From G965227875 sp965227875 (GTDB lineage: Bacteria; Pseudomonadota; Alphaproteobacteria; Rhizobiales; JAJFHC01), in NCBI GenBank assembly GCA_965227875.1, contig OZ245783.1, forward strand, positions 2,976,001 through 3,040,000: a DNA stretch of 64,000 bases. Direction: 5' to 3'. This document shows positions 52,494 through 62,000 of the stretch, piece by piece. The notes under the pieces are model-generated. The model was not told where the DNA came from. It searched no databases and saw only the letters and a program-made list of their open reading frames with translations. Positions within the stretch are counted from its first letter, which is position 1, and each line of letters begins with the position of its first letter. A program made the position numbers and the translations under genes.

Positions 52494-53840
52494 ATGCGTT
52501 ATCTCCCCCTCAGCGCTGACGATCGCAGCGCCATGCTCGAGACGATCGGGGCGCCTTCGATCGATGCGCTCTACGATGACGTGCCGCAGGCGGCGAGGCT
52601 CGAGGGTCTCGTGGACCTGCCGCGCCGTGCCGGCGAAATGGACGTCGAGCGCACGCTTCGCGCCATGGCGGCGAAAAACGTGCCCGCCGGCTCGGTTCCC
52701 TTTTTCGTCGGCGGCGGCGCCTACCGTCACCATGTGCCGGCCACGGTCGACCACCTGATACAGCGTTCGGAGTTCCTGACCTCCTACACGCCGTACCAGC
52801 CCGAAATCACCCAGGGCACGTTGCAGTACCTGTTCGAGTTCCAGACCCAGGTGGCGCTGCTCACCGGTATGGATGTCGCCAATGCCTCCATGTACGACGG
52901 CTCGACCGGGTGCGGCGAGGCGGTGCTGATGGCGCACAGGGTGACGCGTCGCGACAAGGCGGTGCTGTCGGGCACGCTGCATCCGCAGTACCGCGCCGTG
53001 GTGGAGAACATCAGCCGGTTCGGCGATCACGGACTTACTGTCCTGCCGCCCTGTCCCGACGGCAAGGAGGACATCCTTTCGGCCATTGACGACGAGACAT
53101 CCTGTGTCGTCGTGCAGAACCCGAGTTTCTTCGGCGGCGTTTCCGACCTTTCCGCGATCGCGGAAAAGGCGCACGAACACGGTGCGCTGCTGATCGCCGT
53201 CTTCCCCGAAGTGGTGTCGCTCGGCGCGCTCACGCCGCCCGGCGCCATGGGCGCGGATATCGTCGTGGGCGAGGGACAGTCGATCGGCAACGGCCTTAAT
53301 TTCGGCGGCCCCTATGTCGGGCTCTTCGCCACGCGGCAGAAGTACATCCGCCAGATGCCCGGCCGCCTCTGCGGCGAAACCGTGGATGCGGAAGGCAACC
53401 GGGGCTACGTGCTGACATTGTCGACGCGCGAGCAGCACATCCGGCGCGAGAAGGCCACGAGCAACATCTGCACCAATTCCGGACTGTGCTGCCTCGCTTT
53501 CACGATCCACATGTCGCTGCTGGGCGAAACCGGCCTCAGGCGGCTGGCACGCATCAATCACGCGAATGCGGTGAAGCTCGCCGACGGGCTTGCGGGTGTG
53601 AACGGCGTCGAGGTCATCACCGAGGCGTTTTTCAACGAGTTCACGATCAGGGTCCCCGGCGACGCGGCAACGGTCATCGAGGCGCTTGCCGAACGCGGTG
53701 TGCTCGGCGGCATTCCCGTGTCCCGGCTCGACCCGGGTGTCGACGGTCTCGAGGACCTGATCGTCGTCGCGGCGACGGAGGTCAACACGCAGGATGACCG
53801 CGACGCCTATGTTTCGGCCCTGAAGGAGGTGCTGTCATGA
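52494..53840 (+). CDS. gcvPA: Glycine dehydrogenase (decarboxylating) subunit 1
   Basis: Alpha half of the two-part P protein (448 residues). It has the N-terminal RYLPLSADDRSAMLE and the core FVGGGAYRHHVPATVDHL, TPYQPEITQGTLQYLFEFQT, MDVANASMYDGSTGCGEA. The PLP lysine is in GcvPB, as usual for the split form. Two bases separate it from gcvH, and its stop overlaps the gcvPB start. Confidence 0.96.
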   Translation: MRYLPLSADDRSAMLETIGAPSIDALYDDVPQAARLEGLVDLPRRAGEMDVERTLRAMAAKNVPAGSVPFFVGGGAYRHHVPATVDHLIQRSEFLTSYTPYQPEITQGTLQYLFEFQTQVALLTGMDVANASMYDGSTGCGEAVLMAHRVTRRDKAVLSGTLHPQYRAVVENISRFGDHGLTVLPPCPDGKEDILSAIDDETSCVVVQNPSFFGGVSDLSAIAEKAHEHGALLIAVFPEVVSLGALTPPGAMGADIVVGEGQSIGNGLNFGGPYVGLFATRQKYIRQMPGRLCGETVDAEGNRGYVLTLSTREQHIRREKATSNICTNSGLCCLAFTIHMSLLGETGLRRLARINHANAVKLADGLAGVNGVEVITEAFFNEFTIRVPGDAATVIEALAERGVLGGIPVSRLDPGVDGLEDLIVVAATEVNTQDDRDAYVSALKEVLS

Positions 53841-55411
53841 TGAACCGTCAGGGACGCCCGTCCGGTACGGGCAGCGGCGAACGCGGGACCCGCGGGACGT
53901 TCACCGGCAATCGCGGTCTCGAGATGGAAGAACCGCTCATCTTCGAAATCGGCACGACCGAGAGCTGCGGCGTCGACCTCGACGAACCGGAGGAGTTCGC
54001 GTCGCGTCTGGGCGGCCTCGAGCGCACCGGTGAAATCGGTCTTCCCGGACTGTCCGAGCCGGAGGCCATGCGCCATTACGTGCGCCTGAGCCAGAAGAAC
54101 TACGCGATCGACGCGGGGCTCTACCCGCTGGGGTCGTGTACGATGAAGCACAACCCGCGCCTCAACGAGAAGATGGCGCGCGAGCCCGGCTTCAGCGATG
54201 TGCATCCTCTGCAGCCTGTCTCAACGGTGCAGGGTGCTCTCGAGCTGATCGACCGCCTTGCTCACTGGCTGAAGGTGCTCACTGGAATGCCGGCCGTCGC
54301 CATGTCGCCCAAGGCGGGTGCCCATGGCGAGCTCTGCGGGATGATGGCGATCCGGGCGGCCCATCTCGACCGCGGCAACCCGCGCACAAAGGTGCTCGTG
54401 CCCGAATCGGCCCACGGCACCAACCCGGCGACCGCGGCGCTTCTCGACTACAAGGTGGTGGCGATCCCCGCCCGCGAGGACGGTACGGTCGATCCGGCAG
54501 CCGTGCGTGAACTGCTCGACGAGGAAGTCGCGGGCATCATGCTCACCAATCCCAACACCTGCGGACTGTTCGAACGCGACATTCGCGAGATCGCCGATGC
54601 CGTGCACGAGGTCGGCGCCTATTTCTACTGCGACGGCGCCAACTTCAACGCCATCATGGGACGGGTGCGGCCGGGCGATCTCGGCATCGACGCCATGCAC
54701 ATCAACCTGCACAAGACCTTTTCCACGCCGCATGGTGGCGGCGGGCCCGGGGCCGGGCCGGTGGTGCTGTCCGAAGCGCTCGCGCCGTTCGCGCCGCTCC
54801 CCTTCGTCGTGCACGGCGAGGGCGGGGCGGGAACCTACGATCTCGTGGAGACCCGCAGGGACGACAGGTCCGGCAAGACCTTCGGCCGCATGACCGCCTT
54901 CCACGGCCAGATGGGCATGTATGTGCGTGCGCTGGCCTACATGCTGAGCCACGGTTCCGACGGTCTGCGGCAGGCGGCGGAGGACGCCGTGCTCAACGCC
55001 AACTACGTGCGCGCACGTCTCGCCGATGTCATGAGTCTGCCCTTCGGCAACCGGACCTGCATGCACGAGGTGCTCTTCGACGATGCCTTCCTCAAGGACA
55101 CGGGGGTCACCACGCTCGATTTCGCCAAGGCGATGATCGACGAGGGATATCATCCGATGACGATGTATTTCCCGCTGGTGGTGCACGGAGCGATGCTGAT
55201 CGAGCCGACCGAATCGGAATCGAAGGCCAGCGTCGACCTTTTCGTCGACACCATGCGCGATCTCTGCCGCTCCGCGAAGGAAGGGGACATCGACCGCTTC
55301 TCCGGAGCCCCCTACCTGGCACCCCGGCGCCGCCTCGACGAGACGGGCGCGGCCCGCAACCCGATCCTGCGCTGGTCGCCGCCGGAGGAAACCGCAGAAG
55401 CCGCCGAATAA
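53837..55411 (+). CDS. gcvPB: Glycine dehydrogenase (decarboxylating) subunit 2
   Basis: Beta half of P protein (524 residues), carrying PLP on the lysine of MHINLHKTFSTPHGGGGPGAG. Other blocks are YPLGSCTMKHNPRLNE, ESAHGTNPAT, NPNTCGLFE and DGANFNAIMGRVRPGDLG. The first 30 residues (RQGRPSGTGSGERGTRGTF) are extra and probably disordered, so a later start is possible. The lpd gene for the L protein is not in the window. Array 2 follows. Confidence 0.95.
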   Translation: MMNRQGRPSGTGSGERGTRGTFTGNRGLEMEEPLIFEIGTTESCGVDLDEPEEFASRLGGLERTGEIGLPGLSEPEAMRHYVRLSQKNYAIDAGLYPLGSCTMKHNPRLNEKMAREPGFSDVHPLQPVSTVQGALELIDRLAHWLKVLTGMPAVAMSPKAGAHGELCGMMAIRAAHLDRGNPRTKVLVPESAHGTNPATAALLDYKVVAIPAREDGTVDPAAVRELLDEEVAGIMLTNPNTCGLFERDIREIADAVHEVGAYFYCDGANFNAIMGRVRPGDLGIDAMHINLHKTFSTPHGGGGPGAGPVVLSEALAPFAPLPFVVHGEGGAGTYDLVETRRDDRSGKTFGRMTAFHGQMGMYVRALAYMLSHGSDGLRQAAEDAVLNANYVRARLADVMSLPFGNRTCMHEVLFDDAFLKDTGVTTLDFAKAMIDEGYHPMTMYFPLVVHGAMLIEPTESESKASVDLFVDTMRDLCRSAKEGDIDRFSGAPYLAPRRRLDETGAARNPILRWSPPEETAEAAE

Positions 55412-55515
55412 CCACCCGCACGGAGGCCGCCTGGGGCCGCCTCCGTGCACCTCCCCCGTCTGTCCCGGACCCGTAGTTCGCCATGGTTCGGGAAGGTGGC
55501 GCCTTGTCCCGCGGC

Positions 55516-56143
55516 CAGCCTGCGGATCTGCTGGGCGCGCCCACTCCACCCACCGCATTCCTGACGCACGTCAGGACCCAGCCGCATCACACCGCGCTGC
55601 TCTGGATGCCGGCCTCCGCCGGCAATTCGGGAAAGGGGTTTGTCTCATGTGCCGTATTAGGTTTCCGTTTTACGCACCTGCCGCTTGTACGACCCCTCGA
55701 ATTCCTGACGAAGGTCAGGACCCAGCGGCGTCACACCGTGCCGCTCTGGATGCCGGCTTTCGCCGGCAATTCGGGGAGGTGAAGACTGGTCAAGAGTCGG
55801 AGTGGCGGATCTGCTGGGGGGAGGCCTCTCCATCTGCCGAATTCCTGACGCAAGTCAGGATCCAGCGGCGTCACTGCGGGCAGTCCTGGATGCCGGCCTC
55901 CGCCGGCAATTCGGGGGACGTGGAGGCTGGTCAAGAGTCGGAGAGGCGGATCTGCCGAGGGGAGGCCTCTCCATCCGCCGAATTCCTGACGAAAGTCAGG
56001 ACCCAGCGGCGTCACACCGCGCTGGTCTGGATGCCGGCTTTCGCCGGCAATTCGGGGAGGTGGAGACTGGTCAAGAATCAGACCGGTGGATCTGCCTGGG
56101 CGTGCCCTCTCGACCCACCGCATTCCTGACGCAAGTCAGGATC
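55516..56143. repeat. Array 2: about 141-bp tandem two-hairpin repeat in a convergent junction
   Basis: The 882-base spacer 55412-56293 holds a tandem array with period 140-144. Hairpin A (TCCTGAC-N4-GTCAGGA) is at 55559-55576, 55703-55720, 55843-55860, 55984-56001 and 56124-56141. Hairpin B (GCCGGC-N4-GCCGGC) is at 55608-55623, 55752-55767, 55892-55907 and 56033-56048, preceded by CTGGAT and followed by AATTCGGG. The core order A then B reads on the plus strand, opposite to array 1. Units 2-4 share a tail (TGGTCAAGAGTCGGAG and GGCGGATCTGC). No credible gene lies here. Confidence 0.9.
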
Positions 56144-56234
56144 CAGCAGCGTCGCACCACGCTGCTGACGAGTCTCGAGGCCGGTTTGTGACGGTGATTC
56201 GGGAATGACGGGCCGTGTTTCAAACCAGGCCAAG

Positions 56235-56265
56235 AAAAAGCCCCGCAGCCTGTAAGCTGCGGGGC
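56235..56265 (-). terminator. Rho-independent terminator of the atp operon
   Basis: GCCCCGCAGC (56240-56249) pairs with GCTGCGGGGC (56256-56265), an exact 10-bp stem; the AAAAA at 56235-56239 is the T-run on the minus strand. It lies 29 bases after the atpF stop. Confidence 0.9.
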
Positions 56266-56293
56266 CGAAACTTGTCGGCAGGACCGGGGAGGC

Positions 56294-56779
56294 TCAGTTC
56301 AGCTTCGTGCGGAGGTCCGCGATGCTCTTTTCCACCAGTGCGTCGGCCTTGTCGCCTTTCAGCTGGTCCGCGATCAGGGACCGTGCGGCGGAGATGGCGA
56401 CGTCCGCCGCCGTGGCGCGGACTTCCTTCAGTGCCTGGACCTCGGCCTGGGCGATCTTGTCTTCGGCGAGTTTCGTGCGGCGCTCGAGCATTTCGGCGAG
56501 CTTCACCTTGGTTTCCTCGGCAAGGGCGTCGGCCTCGGTCTTGGCCTGGACGACGATGTCCTCGGCTTCCTTTTCGGCGTCACGCTGCTTTCGCTGGTAC
56601 TCCGCGAGCATGGACTGGGCTTCCTCGCGAAGCTTCTGCGCTTCGTCGAGCTCCTTGCGGATGGCGTCCGCACGGTCGTCGAGCGCCTTGGCGACGAGAC
56701 CCGGCACCTTGAAATACAGGACAAGGCAGACGAACCCGAGGAAGGAGACTGCCACCCAGAATGTCGGATCGGAAAACAT
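56294..56779 (-). CDS. atpF: ATP synthase F0 subunit b
   Basis: Peripheral stalk subunit: one N-terminal membrane helix (FWVAVSFLGFVCLVLYFKV) and a long charged coiled coil (KALDDRADAIRKELDEAQKLREEAQ and beyond, each segment helical), 161 residues. It pairs with b' (next gene upstream). The F1 genes are not here, the normal split in alphaproteobacteria. Confidence 0.94.
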   Translation of the reverse strand: MFSDPTFWVAVSFLGFVCLVLYFKVPGLVAKALDDRADAIRKELDEAQKLREEAQSMLAEYQRKQRDAEKEAEDIVVQAKTEADALAEETKVKLAEMLERRTKLAEDKIAQAEVQALKEVRATAADVAISAARSLIADQLKGDKADALVEKSIADLRTKLN

Positions 56780-56812
56780 CGGTTATTACCTCGCTTGGGC
56801 GCCTGGGCCTCT

Positions 56813-57298
56813 TCAGGCCTTGAGGGCGTTGTCCACCGCAGCGGAAACCTGATCGGCGGAAACCTCGTCGCCGACGAGTTCGGAATAGATCGAACCCGCG
56901 GTGTCCACGGCCACGTCCCGGATCTGGGACAGGGCGGCTTCCTTGGTCTTGGCGATGCTGGCTTCGGCCTCGGCGGTCTTTTTCTGCAGCTGCTCTTCGA
57001 GCTCTGCACGCTGGCGGTCCGCCTCCGCCTTGAGCTTGTCGCGCGTTTCCTGGGCGATGACATGTGCCTTCGCGCGGGCTTCCGCGAGTGCGCTCTCGTA
57101 GGCGGCGATGGCCTGCTCCGTCTCGTCCTTCAGCCGCTTGGCTTCGTCGAGATCGTGCAGGATACGGTCGCGCCGCTTTTCGATCACGCCGCCGATACGC
57201 GGCAGCGCCACGCGGGACATCAGCAGGTAGAGACCGACAAAACTGATCACCAGCCAGATAAGCTGTGGTGCCCAGTCTTCAAAGACGAGTTGCGGCAT
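56813..57298 (-). CDS. atpF2: ATP synthase F0 subunit b'
   Basis: Second, diverged stalk subunit of photosynthetic and alphaproteobacterial type: membrane helix LIWLVISFVGLYLLMSRV, then LPRIGGVIEKRRDRI and a coiled coil ending LVGDEVSADQVSAAVDNA; 161 residues. Forms the b/b' heterodimer with atpF. Confidence 0.94.
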   Translation of the reverse strand: MPQLVFEDWAPQLIWLVISFVGLYLLMSRVALPRIGGVIEKRRDRILHDLDEAKRLKDETEQAIAAYESALAEARAKAHVIAQETRDKLKAEADRQRAELEEQLQKKTAEAEASIAKTKEAALSQIRDVAVDTAGSIYSELVGDEVSADQVSAAVDNALKA

Positions 57299-57462
57299 GA
57301 TCGCGTCCTTTAGCGTCTGTCCGTGAGCATGACCGGCTCGGCGCGCGAAAGGCGCGTCCTGCCGGTCGGCACGTCACCTGGCAGCCGTAGGTCCGGCGAA
57401 ATGGCCGGCGGCTGTCCGGGATATCGGGGGCGGCCGGGCCGCCCCGGGTCATCCTGGGCCGA

Positions 57463-57690
57463 TCAGAATACGAAGAGAATGATCAGCGCGACGACGAGAC
57501 CGAACAGGCCGGTCGCTTCGGCGAGGGCGAAGCCCAGCAGAAGGTTGGCGAACTGGCCCTGGGCAGCCGCCGGGTTGCGAAGCGCACCCTGCAGGTAGTT
57601 GCCGAAGATGTGGCCGATGCCGACGCCAGCGCCCGCGAGAGCGATGGAGGCAAGGCCTGCGCCGATGAGTTTTGCTGCAGCCGGATCCAT
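57463..57690 (-). CDS. atpE: ATP synthase F0 subunit c
   Basis: Proton-carrying ring subunit, 75 residues, two helices. It has AGAGVGIGHIFG in helix 1, the polar loop LRNPAAAQ, and the proton-binding glutamate in GFALAEATGLFGL (Glu58). No sodium-type Gln/Thr set is seen, so a proton ring. The 164 bases to the b' gene (57299-57462) hold no gene. Confidence 0.97.
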   Translation of the reverse strand: MDPAAAKLIGAGLASIALAGAGVGIGHIFGNYLQGALRNPAAAQGQFANLLLGFALAEATGLFGLVVALIILFVF

Positions 57691-57735
57691 GGGAATACTC
57701 CTCTTTTGCGTAAATCAGGATGGATGGGTTGATGA

Positions 57736-58494
57736 TCAGTGATGCATGTGGATCGCATCGTTGAGGTAGATGCAGGTCAGGATCGCGAAGACATAGGCCT
57801 GCAGGAAGGCCACCAGGATTTCAAGGCCGGTGAAGGCGACCATGAAGGCCAGCGGAAGGACGCCGAAGAAGCCCATTCCGACCACGAAACTGGCGAAAAC
57901 CTTGAGCATGGTGTGTCCGGCCATCATGTTGGCGAACAGACGCACGGAAAGGCTGATCGGACGTGTCAGGTAGGAGATCACCTCGATCACGACGAGCAGC
58001 GGCACCAGCACCGCCGGAATGCCCGACGGGACGAAGAATTTCAGGAAGCCCGCGCCGTGCGTGACGAAGCCGATGATCGTGACGCCGATGAACACCGTCA
58101 GCGCCATGGCGAAGGTGACGATGATGTGGCTCGTCACCGTGAAGCTATAGGGCAGCATGCCCAGCATGTTCAGGGCGAGCACGAACATGAAGAGGGAGAA
58201 GATGAAGGGGAAGTATTTCTGCCCCTCCGTACCCACGTTGTCCCGGATCATGTTGGCCACGAACTCGTAGCTGAGTTCGGCCACGGACTGCGCGCGTGTC
58301 GGCACCAGCCGTCCGCCGCGCACCGCGAAAACCGTGAAGAGCGTAACGACCGCGACCGCCAGAACCATGAAGACGGACGAGTTCGTGAAGGACGCGTCGA
58401 GCCCGAACAGATCGATCGGAACGATCCGCTGGATCTCGAACTGATGCATCGGATCGAAGCCGTTTGCGGCACTGTCGCCGGTTTCGGTAGCCAC
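57736..58494 (-). CDS. atpB: ATP synthase F0 subunit a
   Basis: Forms the proton half-channels against the c ring. The 252-residue protein has about six helices, with the essential arginine in ISLSVRLFANMMAGH and the last-helix residues VAFLQAYVFAILTCIYL. FSFTVTSHIIVTFA-like segment (here PYSFTVTSHIIVTF) is also typical. Confidence 0.97.
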   Translation of the reverse strand: MATETGDSAANGFDPMHQFEIQRIVPIDLFGLDASFTNSSVFMVLAVAVVTLFTVFAVRGGRLVPTRAQSVAELSYEFVANMIRDNVGTEGQKYFPFIFSLFMFVLALNMLGMLPYSFTVTSHIIVTFAMALTVFIGVTIIGFVTHGAGFLKFFVPSGIPAVLVPLLVVIEVISYLTRPISLSVRLFANMMAGHTMLKVFASFVVGMGFFGVLPLAFMVAFTGLEILVAFLQAYVFAILTCIYLNDAIHMHH

Positions 58495-58505
58495 CAGGGC
58501 GCTCC

Positions 58506-58871
58506 TTACGTTTCTTCATCGTCGGGCGTCTGCTGTTTCTGCAGTTCGCCGGCCGTTTTGTAAACCGTCAAGACGCCTGCTGCCGCGCCCAGAAAGAAAA
58601 AGACCAGCAGCATGAACGGAGAGGTGCCAAGCAGGTAGTCGAGGAACCACCCGATACCACCGCCGACCACCAGCCCAGCGACAAGTTCAGTCGCAAGGCG
58701 AAAGGCGATCCCGATGGCGGTTCCCCTCCGCGTAACGTCGGGTGTCTCGAGCTTTGCCTGCCGCGTGCGGATCGCTTTGTCAAGATTGTCCAGCCGGTCC
58801 CTGAGGGCCATGTCCTCTCCGGGGCCGTCATCATGGCGCTGGTTGGCCGGTGTGTCGGCTTTTTTCGCCAT
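58506..58871 (-). CDS. atpI: ATP synthase F0-associated AtpI-type protein
   Basis: A 121-residue membrane protein of the AtpI family with a charged N-terminus (LDKAIRTRQAKLE) and two helices (ATELVAGLVVGGGIGWFL and PFMLLVFFFLGAAAGVLTVY). AtpI helps ring assembly or magnesium supply. ATG 58871 has AGGAG before it; a longer in-frame start would precede the promoter-proximal leader. First gene of the operon. Confidence 0.88.
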   Translation of the reverse strand: MAKKADTPANQRHDDGPGEDMALRDRLDNLDKAIRTRQAKLETPDVTRRGTAIGIAFRLATELVAGLVVGGGIGWFLDYLLGTSPFMLLVFFFLGAAAGVLTVYKTAGELQKQQTPDDEET

Positions 58872-58950
58872 TGGACCGCTCCTTCCGGACGGTTGGATAT
58901 CTTGAAAGTGTCTCCCCAGCGACGTGGTTTCGGCGCAAAACACCGCGCGC

Positions 58951-58979
58951 AACATAGGGCGGGCACCGGTCTGTGTCAA
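58951..58979 (-). promoter_or_regulatory. Promoter of the F0 operon
   Basis: On the minus strand TTGACA (58979-58974), exactly consensus, a 17-base spacer, and TATGTT (58956-58951). Predicted leader is about 73 bases to the atpI ATG. Confidence 0.75.
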
Positions 58980-59015
58980 GTGCGCTGCAGCAAACTCAAC
59001 CTATTGATATATAAA

Positions 59016-59040
59016 GAAAAAACGATCAGCGGAAGGGCTG
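59016..59040 (-). terminator. Weak possible terminator of smc
   Basis: On the minus strand CAGC-N6-GCTG (59040-59027) is followed after four bases by GTTTTTT. The stem is short, so confidence is low. The region 58985-59025 is AT-rich. Confidence 0.3.
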
Positions 59041-59055
59041 CGTCATTTTGTGCTT

Positions 59056-62000
59056 TCAGACGGCTTCCCGAAACTGCTCCGCGGTCTCCAGATCGACCGA
59101 AACCAGCTGGCTCACGCCGCGTTCCGCCATGGTGACGCCGAACAGGCGATTCATGCGCGACATCGTGAGCGCGTGGTGGGTGATCACCAGGAAGCGGGTG
59201 TCCGTCGAGCGGATCATTTCGTCAAGCAGGTTGCAGAAACGTTCGACATTCGCGTCGTCGAGCGGCGCATCGACCTCGTCGAGCACGCAGATGGGCGACG
59301 GGTTGGTCAGAAACACCGCAAAAATCAACGACATGGCGGTGAGCGCCTGCTCGCCGCCCGAAAGCAGCGACATCACCTGGGGGCGCTTTCCGGGCGGCCG
59401 CGCGATGATTTCGAGGCCGGCCTCGAGCGGGTCGTCCGATTCCGTCAGCTTGAGCTCCGCCTGGCCGCCGCCGAAGAGGTGGGTGAACAGGCGCTCGAAA
59501 TGGTCCTTCACGGTCTCGAACGCCGCGAGCAGACGCTCGCGGCCTTCCCGGTTGAGGCTGCCGATTCCCTGGCGCAGGCGATGGATCGCCTTGATGAGGT
59601 CGTCGCGTTCCTGGACCAGCCCGTCGAGCTGTTCGGTCAGTTCGCGGGCTTCTTCCTCCGCGCGGAGGTTGACGCCACCCAGCCGCTCACGTTCGGCCCG
59701 CAGGCGCTCCAGTTTCCGTTCGGTCTCCTCGATGCCGGGAAGTTTCGCATCTTCCGCGAGACCGGCATGGTCGAGCACCTTGTCGGGCGCGCAGTGCAGG
59801 ACCTCGTCGATCCGGCCGGTCATTTCCTGCAGCCGCTCCCTGGCGCCCTCGACACGGGCCTCCATGCGGGCCCGGTTCTCGCGCGTGTCGGAAAGCGTGC
59901 CTTGCGCCTTGCGAAGCGCGGCCTCGCATTGCTGGACATGGGACTCGGCCTCGGCCAGGGCGTCGGCGGCCTTCTTGCGCCGCTCCTCGGCCTGCGACAG
60001 CGAGGCGAACAGCTTTTCCCGGCGCGCGGTCCACTGGGCCGGCAGGTCCGCCATCGAACCGGCTTCCGTCTCGATCTCGCGGGAGCGTTCGACGAGCGTC
60101 TCGATCTGGTGGCGGGCCTTGTCCGCCCGCGCGATCCAGGCCTTCTTTTCCTGTTCGATCGCGGCCAGCCGGTCCGTGCGGGACTTGATCTCGCGGGCCA
60201 TGCCGTCATGGTTCGCGCGCGCGTCGGAGTAGACCGCCCGGGCTTCCGCGACCGCTTCGCGCAGGGTCAGCAGGCGGGCCTCCATGGCGTCGCCCGGTTC
60301 AAGCGCCTCCAGGCTCTCGCTGCGTTCCGCCAGCGTCCGGCCGGCGTCTTCCCGCTCCGACGTCACCCGGTTGCGGGCTTCGACGAGAGCGCTGTGGCGA
60401 GCGGTCGTCTCGCTTGCCGCCCGCTCGCTTCGCGCGAGTTCGTCGCGCAGGGAGCTGACCGCGCGTGTGGCGGCACGCCATGCTTCCCGCGCGGCGGCTT
60501 CGGCCTCCACGGCGGACCTCGTTTCTTCGCGTGCCGCATTGTAGGCGTCGCGGGCCTCGTGGGCGACACGCGAGGCCTTTTCGGCCTCCTTTTCGAGGTC
60601 GCCCAGCCGGTTGCGCTGTTCCAGACGCAACGCCGCGGCCGTCGGTGCGTCCGCCGCGGCCGTGAATCCGTCCCAGCGCCACAGGTCGCCGGAAGCCGAA
60701 ACGAGGCGCTGGCCGGGCTTCAGCCCGCCCTGCAGGGCCTTGCCGGCGCCGGCCTCGACGATTCCCACCTGGGAGAGCCGCCGCGACAGCGCGTCGGGCG
60801 CCACGACATGGTCCGCAAGGCTTGCGACGCCGTCGGGCAGCGTCGGCACGGGATCGAGCGCCCCCAGCGCGTCCCAGTGAACCGGTGCGGCATTGTCGAT
60901 GGGAACGTCGAGATCGTCGCCGAGCGCCGCCCCGAGCGCCTTCTCGAATCCGGGCTCGACCTTCAGGGCGTCGATGAGCGGCGGCCACAGCTCGTTGTCC
61001 GTCACCGCAAGGAGTTTCGAAAGCGTCTGAACCTCGGTGGCGAGGCGGTTGGATTCCTTTTCGCACCCGTCGAGTATCGCGCGCTTTTCCTGTTCAGCGG
61101 AGCGTTTCTCGCCAAGGGTGGCTTCGGCGGCGAGCGCGGCCTGTTCGGCGGCCTCGGCCTCCGCCACCGCGGTCTCGACGTCCCGGCCGAGAGTGGCGAT
61201 GCGCTCCGCGGCCTCGGTGTCGATGCCGAGCGCCTCGATATCGGCCTCGATCTTGGCAAGCTGTTCGTCGAACCGCGCGATCCGCCGGGTCTGCTCCGCC
61301 ACCGCGGACTCGAGACCGGCGCGTTGCGAGCGCAGCGATGCCGCCGCCTGCGACACCTCGTCGAAATCCTGCTCGCGCTGCTTGAGCGCCGCCTCGCACT
61401 CCGTCAGGGTTTCCTGAAGTTCCGCGCGCCGGCCTTCGTCGCCCTCGTGCGCCGAACCGAGTTCGCCGGCTTCCTTTTCGAGACGTTCGACGACATCGGC
61501 CGTGTCGCGCACGATCTCCTGTTCGCGGTTGAGGTCGGCATTGACCTGTGTTCCGCGCTGCTCGAGTTCCTGCTTGCGGTCGGCGGCACGCTTTTCCTCC
61601 GCCTCCAGCGTTTCGCGTTCCACCGTCAGGCGCTGCAGGATGGCGGCGGCCGTCAGTTCCTCGTCGCGCAGCGCGGGCAGCGCCGCGGCCGCTTGTTCCT
61701 GGGCGCGCGACGCTTCGGACGCGCTGCGGGTGTGCTCCGCCATCTCGCGTGTGATCTCGTTGAGCGCCGTCTGTTCGCTCTCCAGCAGAGTTGCGGCCTC
61801 CACCCATTTCAGGTGCAGCTGGATCGCCTCGGCCTGGCGGATCTCCGCCGACAGGGACTTGTAGCGCCCGGCCTGGCGCGCCTGGCGCTTGAGGCTGGAA
61901 AGCTGGCTCTCGATCTGGGCGATCACGTCGTCGAGACGCGTCAGGTTTGTCTCTGCCGCCCTCAACCGCAACTCGGCTTCATGGCGCCGGGTGTGCAGCC

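Noticed and set aside
55483..56191. Short frames inside array 2
   Set aside because: Same reason: repeat translations such as MPAFAGNSG recur each period.
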